The translations under genes and the position numbers were made by a program. From the NCBI GenBank assembly GCA_963422285.2, contig OY729419.2:1488001-1552000 (forward strand): DNA of 64,000 nt, read 5' to 3'. Below are positions 1 to 8,598 of this stretch, piece after piece (the stretch's first letter is position 1; each line of letters begins with the position of its first letter). Source of the DNA: VXYL01 sp963422285. Its GTDB lineage: Bacteria; Pseudomonadota; Gammaproteobacteria; Pseudomonadales; Azotimanducaceae. The notes beneath the pieces are model-generated. The model worked only from the letters and a program-made list of their open reading frames with translations, made no database searches and had not been told where the DNA came from.

Positions 1-73
1 ATGTGGACACCCAGCGAGACGGTCATGTCGTTGCTCCACGGCAAAGAGCGTCACCATAGCCGACTTTGGAAAG

Positions 74-172
74 GGGAACTATATGCTTGAATATCCAAGC
101 CTCTACATACAGTGGTTTTCGGCATCCATCGATGCCCTATGCAGGGTAGAGGGCACACAAGCATATAGTCCC
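74..172. repeat. Short element bounded by imperfect inverted repeats
   Basis: The left arm at 74-89 (GGGAACTATATGCTTG) matches the reverse complement of the right arm at 158-172 (CAAGCATATAGTCCC) with one bulged base. Inside lies a second perfect palindrome, GGCATC at 121-126 and GATGCC at 131-136 around a 4-base loop. The nested palindromes look like a small non-autonomous element or a REP/BIME-like unit. No target duplication was identified, and no second copy was noticed in the window. Confidence 0.5.
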
Positions 173-369
173 TTGGGAAGGGTGGATTCGACATTGCCAT
201 CCGGTTCTCGAACGGCTCCGGGTCGACACCAATGGCATCGGCACCCACCGCCCGTCAGGACAGGCCGGCATGGGCGCGAGGTATGCTCCGGCGCTGAGCA
301 CGACTTGGTGTTCGCCTTCGCCAGCCGCACGTATCTGCAATCGACTATCGGGATCTGGCCTGGAATGGC

Positions 370-1185
370 CGATATCGGCAACAGCCGCCGGTCGCTGGCG
401 CCCAGCAGGCCGGCGTACTGGCGGCGATAGAGCGATTCCAGCGACGCCTTGGCGATGGGCATGGCGGCGTCCTATGCGGCCAGCACCAGCACCGGCTGGG
501 CGATGTCGGGCAGCGCCGGACGGAAGTCAGTCGCCAATGCCTCTTGGAAGGCAGTGGTCGCGGTGGCCCGGTCCGAGGCGTTGGACCACGCTTGGAGCGT
601 AGACAGAAACGACGGAGACTTGGTGTAGGTGGTCAGCGTCATGTCCTGCCGAGCGCGATACGCCTCGTCGGGCAGGCTTCGCATCCGCTGGGCCAGCCTG
701 CTCGCTTGCGCGGCCGCCTGTTCCGGTGTCGCGCCAGGAAGGAGCATCTCGGCGAGGAGCGGCAGGCGGCCGACGAGAGCGGGCTCGTCGTACGCCAGCA
801 TCATCAGGGCGCCGAGGCCACCCGTCGAGTGCCCGACCACCGTGGCGCCCTGAGCCTGCTCCATCGCCAGCAGGCGCGACAAGGCGGGGACGAAGCCCTT
901 GAAGAAGCCACCTTCCAGTCCTGTGGCTTCAACGCCGGCGGAGCCGGCCGGGGTCGCCGCGAGGACTCAATGGTCGGCTGCCAGCGGTTCCATCCACGGC
1001 CGCCACAGGTCGCCGTGGCAGTTGAGGCCGGGAAGGAACAACACCACCGGTCCCGCTTCGCCCAGCCGATCGACCGCAACGGTCTGGGCGGCGACGGGGT
1101 TCGACATCCAGGCCAGGAAGATCAATGTCGTCCACAGTTTCGCGTTCCTGTCCCAAGTCTCCTCCGAGATACATCGAGTAACCAT
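370..1185 (-). pseudogene. Alpha/beta hydrolase broken by two in-frame stop codons
   Basis: One continuous reading frame runs from an ATG at 1185 to about 370. It encodes a signal-peptide-like start, the oxyanion-hole strand VVLFLPGLNCHGDLW, and the nucleophile elbow GHSTGG, followed by the helical cap and PVLVLAA strand of the alpha/beta hydrolase fold. Two stops interrupt this frame: TGA at 967-969 just after MEPLAADH, and TAG at 472-474 just after PVLVLAA. Good hydrolase sequence continues after each, so both are point mutations rather than frameshifts. Similarity fades after RRLLPIS near 370, before the expected catalytic-histidine segment. The gene is dead unless stops are read through. 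The substrate cannot be inferred. Confidence 0.8.
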
Positions 1186-1453
1186 GATAATAAGACCAGC
1201 TTACTTGTCACACCAACACGCTAGCAGGGCATCGGGTAGCATTGAAAAGCAGATGGGTCACCGTGTCGATCGGGCAGAATGGATGCATGGAACTTCGGAT
1301 ATGGGGTTCCTGTCCAATGAAGCGAGGAAGGAATGTCCTACACGAGTTTCAGCCAAACGACATGGAACAGCCCCGATTCAGGCGTTATGGTGGCGAAAAA
1401 AGTCGCGGTGGAGCCTTGCAATTGATGGCTCCGCCTCCACATAGGGTTCAGCA

Positions 1454-1514
1454 ACGCCCCGGCGATCGCATCCCCTCCCTCCCCTATCCCCCGTATCGCC
1501 GGGGCGTTTTTTTT
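1454..1514 (+). terminator. Strong rho-independent terminator with no matching gene
   Basis: A perfect 13-bp stem (1454-1466 pairing with 1495-1507) encloses a pyrimidine-rich loop and is followed directly by eight T residues at 1507-1514 on the plus strand. No plus-strand protein gene lies upstream between 1186 and 1454. The neighbouring permease operon reads toward it on the opposite strand and would not meet a T-run there. The terminator may therefore belong to a small RNA, or be left over from a lost gene. Confidence 0.75.
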
Positions 1515-1563
1515 CAAGCGGCAAGGTATTGCCAGGCGAGAAGCCGCGTTCAGCCGCCAGTGA

Positions 1564-1746
1564 CCTCTGCTGGCGAAACCGCCCACCTTGCGCCTCAGCG
1601 TTTCCCGCAGTCGTGCCGGGGGCGTGGGCGATGGCGTGTCAGCCGCCGGTGGATTCCGGCAACGCCGCCCCGCCTCTGCTGGCGAAACCGCCCACCTTGC
1701 GCCTCAGCGTTTCCCGCAGCCGTGCCGGGGCGTGGGCGATGGCGTG
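1564..1746. repeat. Tandem duplication of about 75 bp at the permease 3' end
   Basis: The segment 1564-1638 and the segment 1673-1746 are near-identical, differing by one substitution and one single-base indel, with a 34-base spacer. The right copy encodes the C-terminal tail of the RND permease (on the minus strand). The left copy repeats the same sequence out of frame beyond the present stop at 1639. It looks like a recent slippage or unequal-recombination event that changed the permease C-terminus. Confidence 0.85.
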
Positions 1747-4700
1747 GACGTAGGGGCGGTGTGGCAGCGCCAGCATCGCCGGGGTGGCCACCAGGGTCAG
1801 CAACGTGGCAAAGGTGAGCCCGGAGACGATGGCTTGGGCCAGCGGCACCCAGAAGCCGGCCAGTTGGCCGCCGTAGACGATGTCGCGATTGACGAAGTCG
1901 ATGGATAGATTGCTCGCCAGCGGCAGCAGGCCGAACACCGTGGTCACCGTGGTCAGCAGCACGGGGCGGAGACGCTGGGCGCCGGTGCGGGCGATCAGCG
2001 CGACGTGGTCCAGCTCGGGATGGCTGCGGCGAATGTGGTTGTAGGTGTCGATGAGGACGATGTTGTTGTTCACCACGATGCCAGCCAGGGAGACCACGCC
2101 GACGCCGGTGAGGATAGCGCTGAACGGGCTGTTGGTGACGAGCAGGCCCAGCAGCACGCCGGCGGTGGACATCACCACGGCGATGAGGATCAGCAGGCTT
2201 TGGTAGAGGCTGTTGAACTGGGTGACCAGCAGCACGAACATCAGCAGCAGCGACATGGCCATCGCCACCATGATGAAGGCGATGGAGTCCGCCTGCTCCT
2301 CGTTGGCGCCGCGAAAGGCGATGTCCACCCGCGCGTCCAGCTCCGTTCGATCCAGCCACGCTTGGATCTCCCGCACTTTGTCGTCCGCCAGTACGCCAGG
2401 GGCCACGTCGGCGCGGATGAACAGCACCATGCGGCCGTCAATGCGCTCGATGACGTCCACCTTGGGCGAGGCCGCTCGGCGCACGAAGTTGGCGATCGGC
2501 GTCAAGCCCTTGTCGGTGGCGATTTTGAGGTCGTCCAGGGCGCTCAGCCCACGGGCGGCGGATGGATAGCGGACGCGAATGTCCACGGCGTCGTCGGCGG
2601 TGTCGGGCCGGTATTCGCCTACCTTGACGCCGTTGGTGACCAGCTGCACGGCGACGCCGACCAGAGATACGTCGGCGTTGTAGAGCGCCGCCTGGGCGCG
2701 GTCCACGGTCAGCTCCCATTCGATGCCAGGCAGCGAGCGGGTGTCGTCCACGTCGCGCAGCCCGTCCACCTCGGCGTCGATGTAGTCGCGCACTTGGGCG
2801 ACCACGGGGTCGAGCAGATCCTGGTTGTGGGCGGAGAACTGGATCTGGATGGGCTTGCCCACTGGCGGCCCGTCTTCCATCTTCTGCACTTCCACGGCGA
2901 TGCCGGCGAGGTCCGCGGTGGTCTGCCGGGCGCGTTCGAGGATCTCTCGTCCGCTCAGCGCGCGTTCGTTCTCCTCGTGCATTTCGAGGAACATGAAGCC
3001 CACCGAGTCCGATGCGGTGGGCATGCCGAAGCTGCCGCCGCTGCCCAGCATGGTCTGGGTGTTGATGCTCTTGATGCCCGGAATTTCCAGGATGCGCGCT
3101 TCCACTTCCCGCACCAAGCCGTAGATCTCCGCCGCCGACAGATTGCCTCGGGCGCGCACGGCCACCCGGGCGTAGGCGGGATCGGCGTCGGAAAAGAACG
3201 TCATGCCGCGGCCGAACTTGCCGTAGGAGTAGAACGCTCCGGCCAGGATGGCGGCGATGGCCAGGAGGGCGAGGCCGGCGTGGCGGCAGGTGAACGCCAG
3301 CAGGCGGGCGTACAGGCCGGTGAAGCCGGACAGACGAAGCGGGTCGCCGTGTTCCAGCTCCACCAGCGTCCGCTGCGCACGGGCGTCGCGGCTGCCGGGC
3401 TTGCCGAACAGCGCGCCGATGGTGGGGCCGAACAGCAGCGCGTAGAGCAGCGAGCCGGTGAGCACGAAGAACACCGTCACCGGCAGGTAGCGCATGAACT
3501 TGCCGGCCACGCCGGGCCAGAACACCAGCGGCAGGAATGCCGCCAAGGTGGTGGCCACCGATGCGGCGACCGGCCAGAACATGCGCTTGGCGGCGGCCGT
3601 GTAGGCGTCCCGGGGAGGCTGCCCCTCGGCCATCTTGCGGTCCGCGTACTCGGTGACCACGATGGCGCCGTCGATGAGCATGCCGAGACCAAGCAGCATG
3701 CCGAACATCACCATGAAGTTGAACGTATAGCCCAGCGCCCACACGAAGACCAGCGCGAACAGGAACGATACCGGAATGGCCGCGCCGACGATCAGCCCGC
3801 TGCGCAGCCCGATGGCCGCCACCACCAGCACCATCACCAGCACCAGGGCGGTGACGATGTTGCCTTGCAGTTCGACCACCTGGTCGCGGGCGAAGGGGGC
3901 CTGGTCCTGGGTGTAGAACATGGACACCCGGGCCGGCAGGCTGGGACGATGGGTCTCCACCACCCGCTTGACCTGGTCCACGGTGTCCACCACGTTGGCG
4001 TTGACGCGCTTGACGACGTTGATGGAGATGGTGTCGTTGCCGTTGACTCGGGCGTAGCTCTGCCGATCCTTGAACGTGCGCCGGATGTGGGCGATGTCGG
4101 ACAGCGTGACCACGGAGTCCGCATCGACGCGGATGGGCAGATCGAAGAGGTCCTGGGCCTGCTCGATGACGCTGGGCACCTTCACCGCCATGCGCCCGGC
4201 ACCGGTATCCAGGGAGCCGGCGGCGATCAGCCGGTTGTTGCGCAGCATGGTGTTCAGCAGCTGGTCGCTGCCGATCTGGTAGACCTCCAAGGCAGTCGGG
4301 TCGATCACCACCTCCAGCAGCTCTTCCCGATGCCCTTGCAGCTCGGCGTCGAGCACGTCGGGCAGCGCCCGCAGGTCGTCTCGCAGGTCCTGGGCCAAGT
4401 TGTAGAGCACACGTTCCGACACCGGCTCGGCGCCGTCGTTGCTGCCCACCAGGTTGATCTGCACGATGGGAAAGTCGGCTGCCGTCTGCTCCAGGATGAA
4501 GGGCTCTTCGGCGCTGGACGGAAACTCCGGCTTGGCGCGGTCCACCGCGGCGCGGACGTCGTTCAGGGCTTGGTCCAGATCGTAGTCGGCGTCGAATTCC
4601 ACCAGCACCCGCGCCATGCCTTCGTAGGCGAAAGCGCGCACTTCGTCGACGCCGTCGACGGTGCGCATCTGCACTTCCAGCGGCTTCACCAGCAGGCGGG

Positions 4701-4884
4701 TGGCGTCTTCCGGCGAGATGCCGTCGTGGGGGACGACCACCAGGAACACCGGCACCTCGACATTGGGATTGGACTCGATGGGAATGAGGACACGCGCCGC
4801 GATGCCGGCGAGCACCACCATCAGCATAAGCAGCAGCGTCGTCCGCGAGCGGTTGACCGCGGCGTCGATGAGGACGTTGTTCAC
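1639..4884 (-). CDS. RND-family efflux permease (AcrB/HAE1-like)
   Basis: This 1081-residue inner-membrane proton-driven exporter has the expected length and layout. A first membrane helix follows MNNVLIDAAVNRSRTT. Two large periplasmic loops come next, and the central helix cluster includes GMLLGLGMLIDGAIVVTEYA. The second half repeats the pattern, with GVVSLAGIVVNNNIVLIDTY. The GTG start at 4884 overlaps the stop of the fusion-protein gene (GTGA), so the two are translationally coupled. The C-terminus has been altered by a 75-bp tandem duplication and ends in an unusual GGFASRGGAALPESTGG tail. No outer-membrane channel gene is adjacent. The substrate is unknown; hydrophobic drugs or toxins are the family norm. 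Confidence 0.93.
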   Translation of the reverse strand: MNNVLIDAAVNRSRTTLLLMLMVVLAGIAARVLIPIESNPNVEVPVFLVVVPHDGISPEDATRLLVKPLEVQMRTVDGVDEVRAFAYEGMARVLVEFDADYDLDQALNDVRAAVDRAKPEFPSSAEEPFILEQTAADFPIVQINLVGSNDGAEPVSERVLYNLAQDLRDDLRALPDVLDAELQGHREELLEVVIDPTALEVYQIGSDQLLNTMLRNNRLIAAGSLDTGAGRMAVKVPSVIEQAQDLFDLPIRVDADSVVTLSDIAHIRRTFKDRQSYARVNGNDTISINVVKRVNANVVDTVDQVKRVVETHRPSLPARVSMFYTQDQAPFARDQVVELQGNIVTALVLVMVLVVAAIGLRSGLIVGAAIPVSFLFALVFVWALGYTFNFMVMFGMLLGLGMLIDGAIVVTEYADRKMAEGQPPRDAYTAAAKRMFWPVAASVATTLAAFLPLVFWPGVAGKFMRYLPVTVFFVLTGSLLYALLFGPTIGALFGKPGSRDARAQRTLVELEHGDPLRLSGFTGLYARLLAFTCRHAGLALLAIAAILAGAFYSYGKFGRGMTFFSDADPAYARVAVRARGNLSAAEIYGLVREVEARILEIPGIKSINTQTMLGSGGSFGMPTASDSVGFMFLEMHEENERALSGREILERARQTTADLAGIAVEVQKMEDGPPVGKPIQIQFSAHNQDLLDPVVAQVRDYIDAEVDGLRDVDDTRSLPGIEWELTVDRAQAALYNADVSLVGVAVQLVTNGVKVGEYRPDTADDAVDIRVRYPSAARGLSALDDLKIATDKGLTPIANFVRRAASPKVDVIERIDGRMVLFIRADVAPGVLADDKVREIQAWLDRTELDARVDIAFRGANEEQADSIAFIMVAMAMSLLLMFVLLVTQFNSLYQSLLILIAVVMSTAGVLLGLLVTNSPFSAILTGVGVVSLAGIVVNNNIVLIDTYNHIRRSHPELDHVALIARTGAQRLRPVLLTTVTTVFGLLPLASNLSIDFVNRDIVYGGQLAGFWVPLAQAIVSGLTFATLLTLVATPAMLALPHRPYVHAIAHAPARLRETLRRKVGGFASRGGAALPESTGG

Positions 4885-5996
4885 GACGATGCGCCTCCAC
4901 TTGCCGGCCCGGCGCCTTCCAGTTCCACCCGCACCCGCTCGCCGGCGACGACGAACTGGGCGCCAACGGTGATCAGCGTGGTGACCGGGTCGAGGCCGGT
5001 GATCCATACGCCGTCGCTGTCGTCGGCGATGATGTCCACCCGCCGAAATTGCACTTGGTCCTCCGCCACGACGCGTACGCCGACGCGGCCTTCGTCGTCC
5101 AAGGCGAGCACCGAGGGGCTGATCTTGTGGGCGGCGATATCGCCGACTTCGATGTCGATCTCGGTCGTGATGCCGCTGCGCAGCGCGTAGTCCGGGTTGG
5201 GCACGGTGACTTCGACTCGATAGGTGCGGGTACCGGCCGCGGCCTGCTGGCCGACGAAGGTGACGCTGCCGGCCACCGTGTCGCCATGGGCCAGCAAGCC
5301 GATTGCCGAAGCGCCGTCGGCGACGCGGGCCACGTCGCGTTCGGATACTCGACCGACCAGCAGCATGGGGTGCAGATCGACGATGCTGGCGCACGACGTG
5401 CCGGGCTGGACGTAGTCGCCGATCTCCAGACCGGTTTCTTCCACCACGCCGGCGAAAGGCGCCCGGATGCGGGTGCGTTCCACGTCGAGCTTGGCGCCTT
5501 CCAGCCGCGCCTGGGCCGCGGCTAGGCGGGCGCGGGCCTGGGCGATGGCGGTTTCCGATTGGAAGCCGCGATCCTTCAATCGCTCGGCGCCGCGGTATTC
5601 GATCAGCGCTTGATAGGTCGCCTCCTGCGCCTCGTTCACTCGGGCGTCGCGGTCCTCGACGGCGAGACGGCACAGCAGCGCGCCGGCGGCCACTCGATCG
5701 CCGCGCTCCACCGGGCGCTCGACGACGCGACCGCTGGTCTCGGCGCGCACTTCGACCGTGCGCTTGTTCTGCGTGTAGCCGCGCACCTTCACCTGCTCCG
5801 GCAACGCCTCGGCGCGGATCACCCGGGCGCGAACCGCCGTCGGCGCACGGTCGCCCAGGATGGCGGCCGCTCGGACATTGGCGGCAGCCAGCGTCGGATG
5901 TTCGGCAACGTCTTCGTCCGCGGTCAGCCAGCCCGACAGCAGCCAAAGCCCGGTGAGAGCCGCGATGACGAGGGCGGTGAGATGCGTCTTGCGCAT
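4881..5996 (-). CDS. RND efflux membrane fusion protein (periplasmic adaptor)
   Basis: This 371-residue protein starts at the ATG at 5996 with an N-terminal membrane anchor or signal (LTALVIAALTGLWLLSGWL). It then shows the usual adaptor order: a lipoyl-like half with VRAETSGRVVERPVERGD near residue 85, an alpha-helical hairpin rich in A, R and E, and the second half with IRAPFAGVVEE. Beta-barrel and membrane-proximal domains follow. It should link the permease encoded immediately downstream (4-base overlap) to an outer-membrane channel encoded elsewhere. Longer upstream in-frame extension is possible but lacks adaptor-like sequence, so the MRKTH start was chosen. Confidence 0.92.
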   Translation of the reverse strand: MRKTHLTALVIAALTGLWLLSGWLTADEDVAEHPTLAAANVRAAAILGDRAPTAVRARVIRAEALPEQVKVRGYTQNKRTVEVRAETSGRVVERPVERGDRVAAGALLCRLAVEDRDARVNEAQEATYQALIEYRGAERLKDRGFQSETAIAQARARLAAAQARLEGAKLDVERTRIRAPFAGVVEETGLEIGDYVQPGTSCASIVDLHPMLLVGRVSERDVARVADGASAIGLLAHGDTVAGSVTFVGQQAAAGTRTYRVEVTVPNPDYALRSGITTEIDIEVGDIAAHKISPSVLALDDEGRVGVRVVAEDQVQFRRVDIIADDSDGVWITGLDPVTTLITVGAQFVVAGERVRVELEGAGPASGGASS

Positions 5997-6290
5997 GGGA
6001 GACAGCCAGGAAGGTCGGAAACTGCTACGGAAAGTAACACAAGAGCCGCTCACCGGCCACCTGTGCCGGGCCAGACGGCTCGATGTATTCGGCCCCGGAA
6101 CCGCCCGATACCCGAAGCCGTGCGGATCGTGCGGGGCTGCCTCCGCACCTGCAGTCTTGTACTCCGGTGGCCCATGCCATGCTGAAAGGAGAGCGTAGCC
6201 AGGAACTCTTGACAGTCCCCTCCCCAGAGACACCGGACAATGGCCTCCCATTGCAACCATGCTGATCACGCCGACTAAGGAGGGCATGGT

Positions 6291-6848
6291 ATGAACACCA
6301 GCCAGTGGATGGCCACATGCTTGGCGGTCTGCCCCGCCGCGCTCGCTGCCGCTCCGGCAGGCGCAGAGCCGAAGTACACGTATGCCGGCATCGGCTATGG
6401 CTACCAGGATATCGACGGCTTGGGCAGTGGCGGCGCATTTGGCGTCGACGCCTCTATGGCAGGCGCCGATTCCCTGCATTTGCGGGCGTCTGCCGGGTTC
6501 TCGGAAACCGCCGGCCTGGACACGAACGCGCTGGCCGCGGGCATTGGCTGCAACGCGACGGTCGACGACGGCGTCGATCTGGTCGCCTGCGCTGGCTACG
6601 CTCGCGCAGAAGTGGCGTTCACTTCCACTAGCTATACTTATACGGCGGACGGCTATCGCGTCATGGCGACGCCGAAGCTGGAACTGAACGGCGGCATTGC
6701 GTTCACATCGCCCGACGGCGAGAACGAGATGGCGTTCGGCGGCGGTTTGGCGTACAGCTTCAGCGACAGCCTCGCCTTGACGGCCGATGCTTCGCTATCG
6801 AGCGACGTCAAGGCGGCCGGCATCGGCATCAGGCTCTATCTCCCGTAG
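6291..6848 (+). CDS. Small outer-membrane beta-barrel protein
   Basis: The 185-residue product has a Sec signal peptide ending near PAGAEP and then alternating short strands rich in Gly, Tyr and Ala (YTYAGIGYGYQDID, AFGGGLAYSFSD). It ends in a C-terminal aromatic/hydrophobic strand, IGIRLYLP, typical of outer-membrane barrels of about eight strands. A very strong Shine-Dalgarno sequence, AAGGAGGG at 6277-6284, fixes the start. The gene diverges from the RND operon across a 294-base intergenic region that must hold promoters for both. The two cysteines in CNATVDDGVDLVAC could form a loop disulphide. A specific function cannot be assigned. Confidence 0.8.
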   Translation: MNTSQWMATCLAVCPAALAAAPAGAEPKYTYAGIGYGYQDIDGLGSGGAFGVDASMAGADSLHLRASAGFSETAGLDTNALAAGIGCNATVDDGVDLVACAGYARAEVAFTSTSYTYTADGYRVMATPKLELNGGIAFTSPDGENEMAFGGGLAYSFSDSLALTADASLSSDVKAAGIGIRLYLP

Positions 6849-6974
6849 CCTCGGCAACGACCTCGTGCCGATTCCCGGCACCAAGCTTGCCCAATCGGCG
6901 CCGCCTCGTCCTTTCGAGGGACGACTTCCTGCGGCACTGCCATGCGCAATCGCAACCGTCGTCGAGCGCTCTCG

Positions 6975-7394
6975 TCACCACTCGCCGGTATTCGGCATCG
7001 ACGCCCACGGCTCCCTGGGCGACTGAGGCGGACCGTTTTGCAGCAGCTCGACGGAGATGTCGTCTGGCGAGCGCACGAACGCCATATAGCCATCCCGGGG
7101 CGGTCGGTTGATGGTGACGCCAGCGACCATCAGCCTCTCGCAAAGGCCGTAGATGTCGTCCACCCGGTACGCCAAGTGACCGAAGTTGCGGCCGTCGCCC
7201 AGGACTTCCGGATCCCAGTTATGGGTGAGCTCCACCTGCGCCTCGGTGTCGCCGGGCGCGGCCAGGAAGACCAGCGTAAACCGCCCCGTCTCGTTGTCGA
7301 TGCGACGCAGCTCCTCCAAGCCGAGCTGGTCGCAGTAGAAGCGCAGAGAGGCGTCGAGATCGCCGACGCGAACCATCGTGTGCATGTACTTCAT
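6975..7394 (-). CDS. gloA: Lactoylglutathione lyase (glyoxalase I)
   Basis: The 139-residue single-domain protein begins MKYMHTMVRVGDLD, the standard GloA opening. It carries the four metal ligands at the expected spacing: His5, Glu55 in AQVELTHN, His73 in GHLAYRVDD, and Glu116 in DISVELLQ. The enzyme isomerises the methylglyoxal-glutathione hemithioacetal to S-lactoylglutathione in the cytoplasm. Its length and lack of the longer eukaryotic loops suggest the Ni2+-type bacterial class. A longer in-frame upstream reading exists, but the MKYMHTM start is the conserved one. It stands alone and faces the barrel gene tail to tail. Confidence 0.94.
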   Translation of the reverse strand: MKYMHTMVRVGDLDASLRFYCDQLGLEELRRIDNETGRFTLVFLAAPGDTEAQVELTHNWDPEVLGDGRNFGHLAYRVDDIYGLCERLMVAGVTINRPPRDGYMAFVRSPDDISVELLQNGPPQSPREPWASMPNTGEW

Positions 7395-7764
7395 AAGGGC
7401 ACGATACAGTTGCGGGACCGGTACAGCATAGCAGATTGTCCGCAAGCGCGGCAGGGCCAATGGGAAAACCGTGCAGATCGCCTCTTCAAAGACCTGATCC
7501 CGGACATCGTTCGGGCCCCGGTGGATCGCGCAGAGCAGATAAGGCGGCGCATTCTCGTCGCCTGATCCCGAACATCTTGCAGGCGCCGGGCGCACTCGAC
7601 TGCGATAGCCACGACCAGGGACTGAGTCCGCGCCACCGGCCCGGCCGGGCCGGACGCTTCCGCAAACGAACGCTTCGCCATGATTCGCGCCGCGGCCCGG
7701 CAGGCCGAAATGTTCCGAGCCCGGACACGGCCTTGACGGCACCGCTGAAGCGAGCGGCTGGCCC
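7395..7764. other. Intergenic region without a recognised gene
   Basis: These 370 bases lie between the divergent glyoxalase gene and the proteasome-type pseudogene. I see no conserved reading frame, tRNA or clear promoter. It may contain remains of the upstream genes that usually accompany the peptidase family. Confidence 0.4.
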
Positions 7765-8517
7765 ATGACCTACTGCCTCGCCAACCGCATTGACCACGGC
7801 CTCGTCTTCGTCTCCGATTCGGGTACCAATGCCGGCGCGGACCAGATCAGCGCCCACAGCAGGATGCACCGCTTCGGGGGCAACGGCGAGCGTACCTTCA
7901 CGCTGCTGTCGGCCGGCGATCTGGCAACCACCCAAGGCTTGGTCGCCGCCATCAGGCGCGCCATCCGCCGCAACGCCAAAGCCAACCTGATGAACATCGA
8001 GGATTTGCCGGCCGCCGCCGAGCATGTCGGCAGGACCAGCATCCGGGAACAGGCGAAGCATCGCGGGGCGAGATTGGACAAGGAGTTCTTGCCGGCGGCC
8101 AGATCCGCGGCGGCCCGCCCGACATCGGACCGATCTGCCCGGCAGGCAACTTCGTGCGCGGCCACGCCCTTACCTGCAAATCGGCGAAGGCGAAGCGAAG
8201 TACGGCATGCCGATTCCGGACCGCATCCTCGCCCGGCAACCTCCCTGGACGAGGCGCTGAAGCGCATCCTCGTGCCCGTGGATTCCACCATGCGCAGCAA
8301 CGGGGCACCGGTCGGGCCGCCAGTGGAATGCCTCGTCCAACGCGCCGACACGTTCTCTCAAGATGCCTGTCATCTGCTCGAAGAGTACGATACGCGCCTG
8401 CCGAGTCCGCGACGGACATGGTCGGATAGCATCCGGGCGGCATTCGACAACCTGCCCAGCGCCATCGGGACGTCAGACCATGCCGCCAAGGCAAGCCTCC
8501 TCAAACAACAGCGGTGA
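7765..8517 (+). pseudogene. Proteasome-type peptidase, inactivated by frameshifts
   Basis: The start MTYCLANRIDHGLVFVSDSG and the end TWSDSIRAAFDNLP match the bacterial proteasome-type protease family (COG3484) and lie in one frame, but the middle does not. From 8094 the family sequence GGQIRGGPPDIGPICPAGNF continues in another frame. PYLQIGEGEAKYG then appears in the third frame, before the original frame resumes near 8235 with SLDEALKRILVPVDSTMRSN. At least three indels are needed. An uninterrupted 250-codon frame is left only by chance and would encode a scrambled centre. The family is usually linked to transglutaminase and alpha-E genes; none is here. Confidence 0.85.
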
Positions 8518-8598
8518 GCGTACGCTCACTTGACGACTACGGCAGATGAGCCAGACTCGCTCGTTCAGCGGAATACGAAGCGGCGGAGTTCGACAGCG

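Noticed and set aside
1400..1440. String ending CGCCTCCAC that recalls the tmRNA 3' end
   Set aside because: There is no CCA end, no tag-peptide frame and no matching 5' end. The resemblance is a few bases only.
2005..5190. A 1061-codon plus-strand frame opposite the RND genes
   Set aside because: It is an antisense shadow in GC-rich DNA with no recognisable domains, fully overlapping two well-supported minus-strand genes.
6209..6241. TTGACA -35 box upstream of the outer-membrane barrel gene
   Set aside because: No acceptable -10 element lies at 16-18 bases spacing, so a sigma-70 promoter call is not supported.
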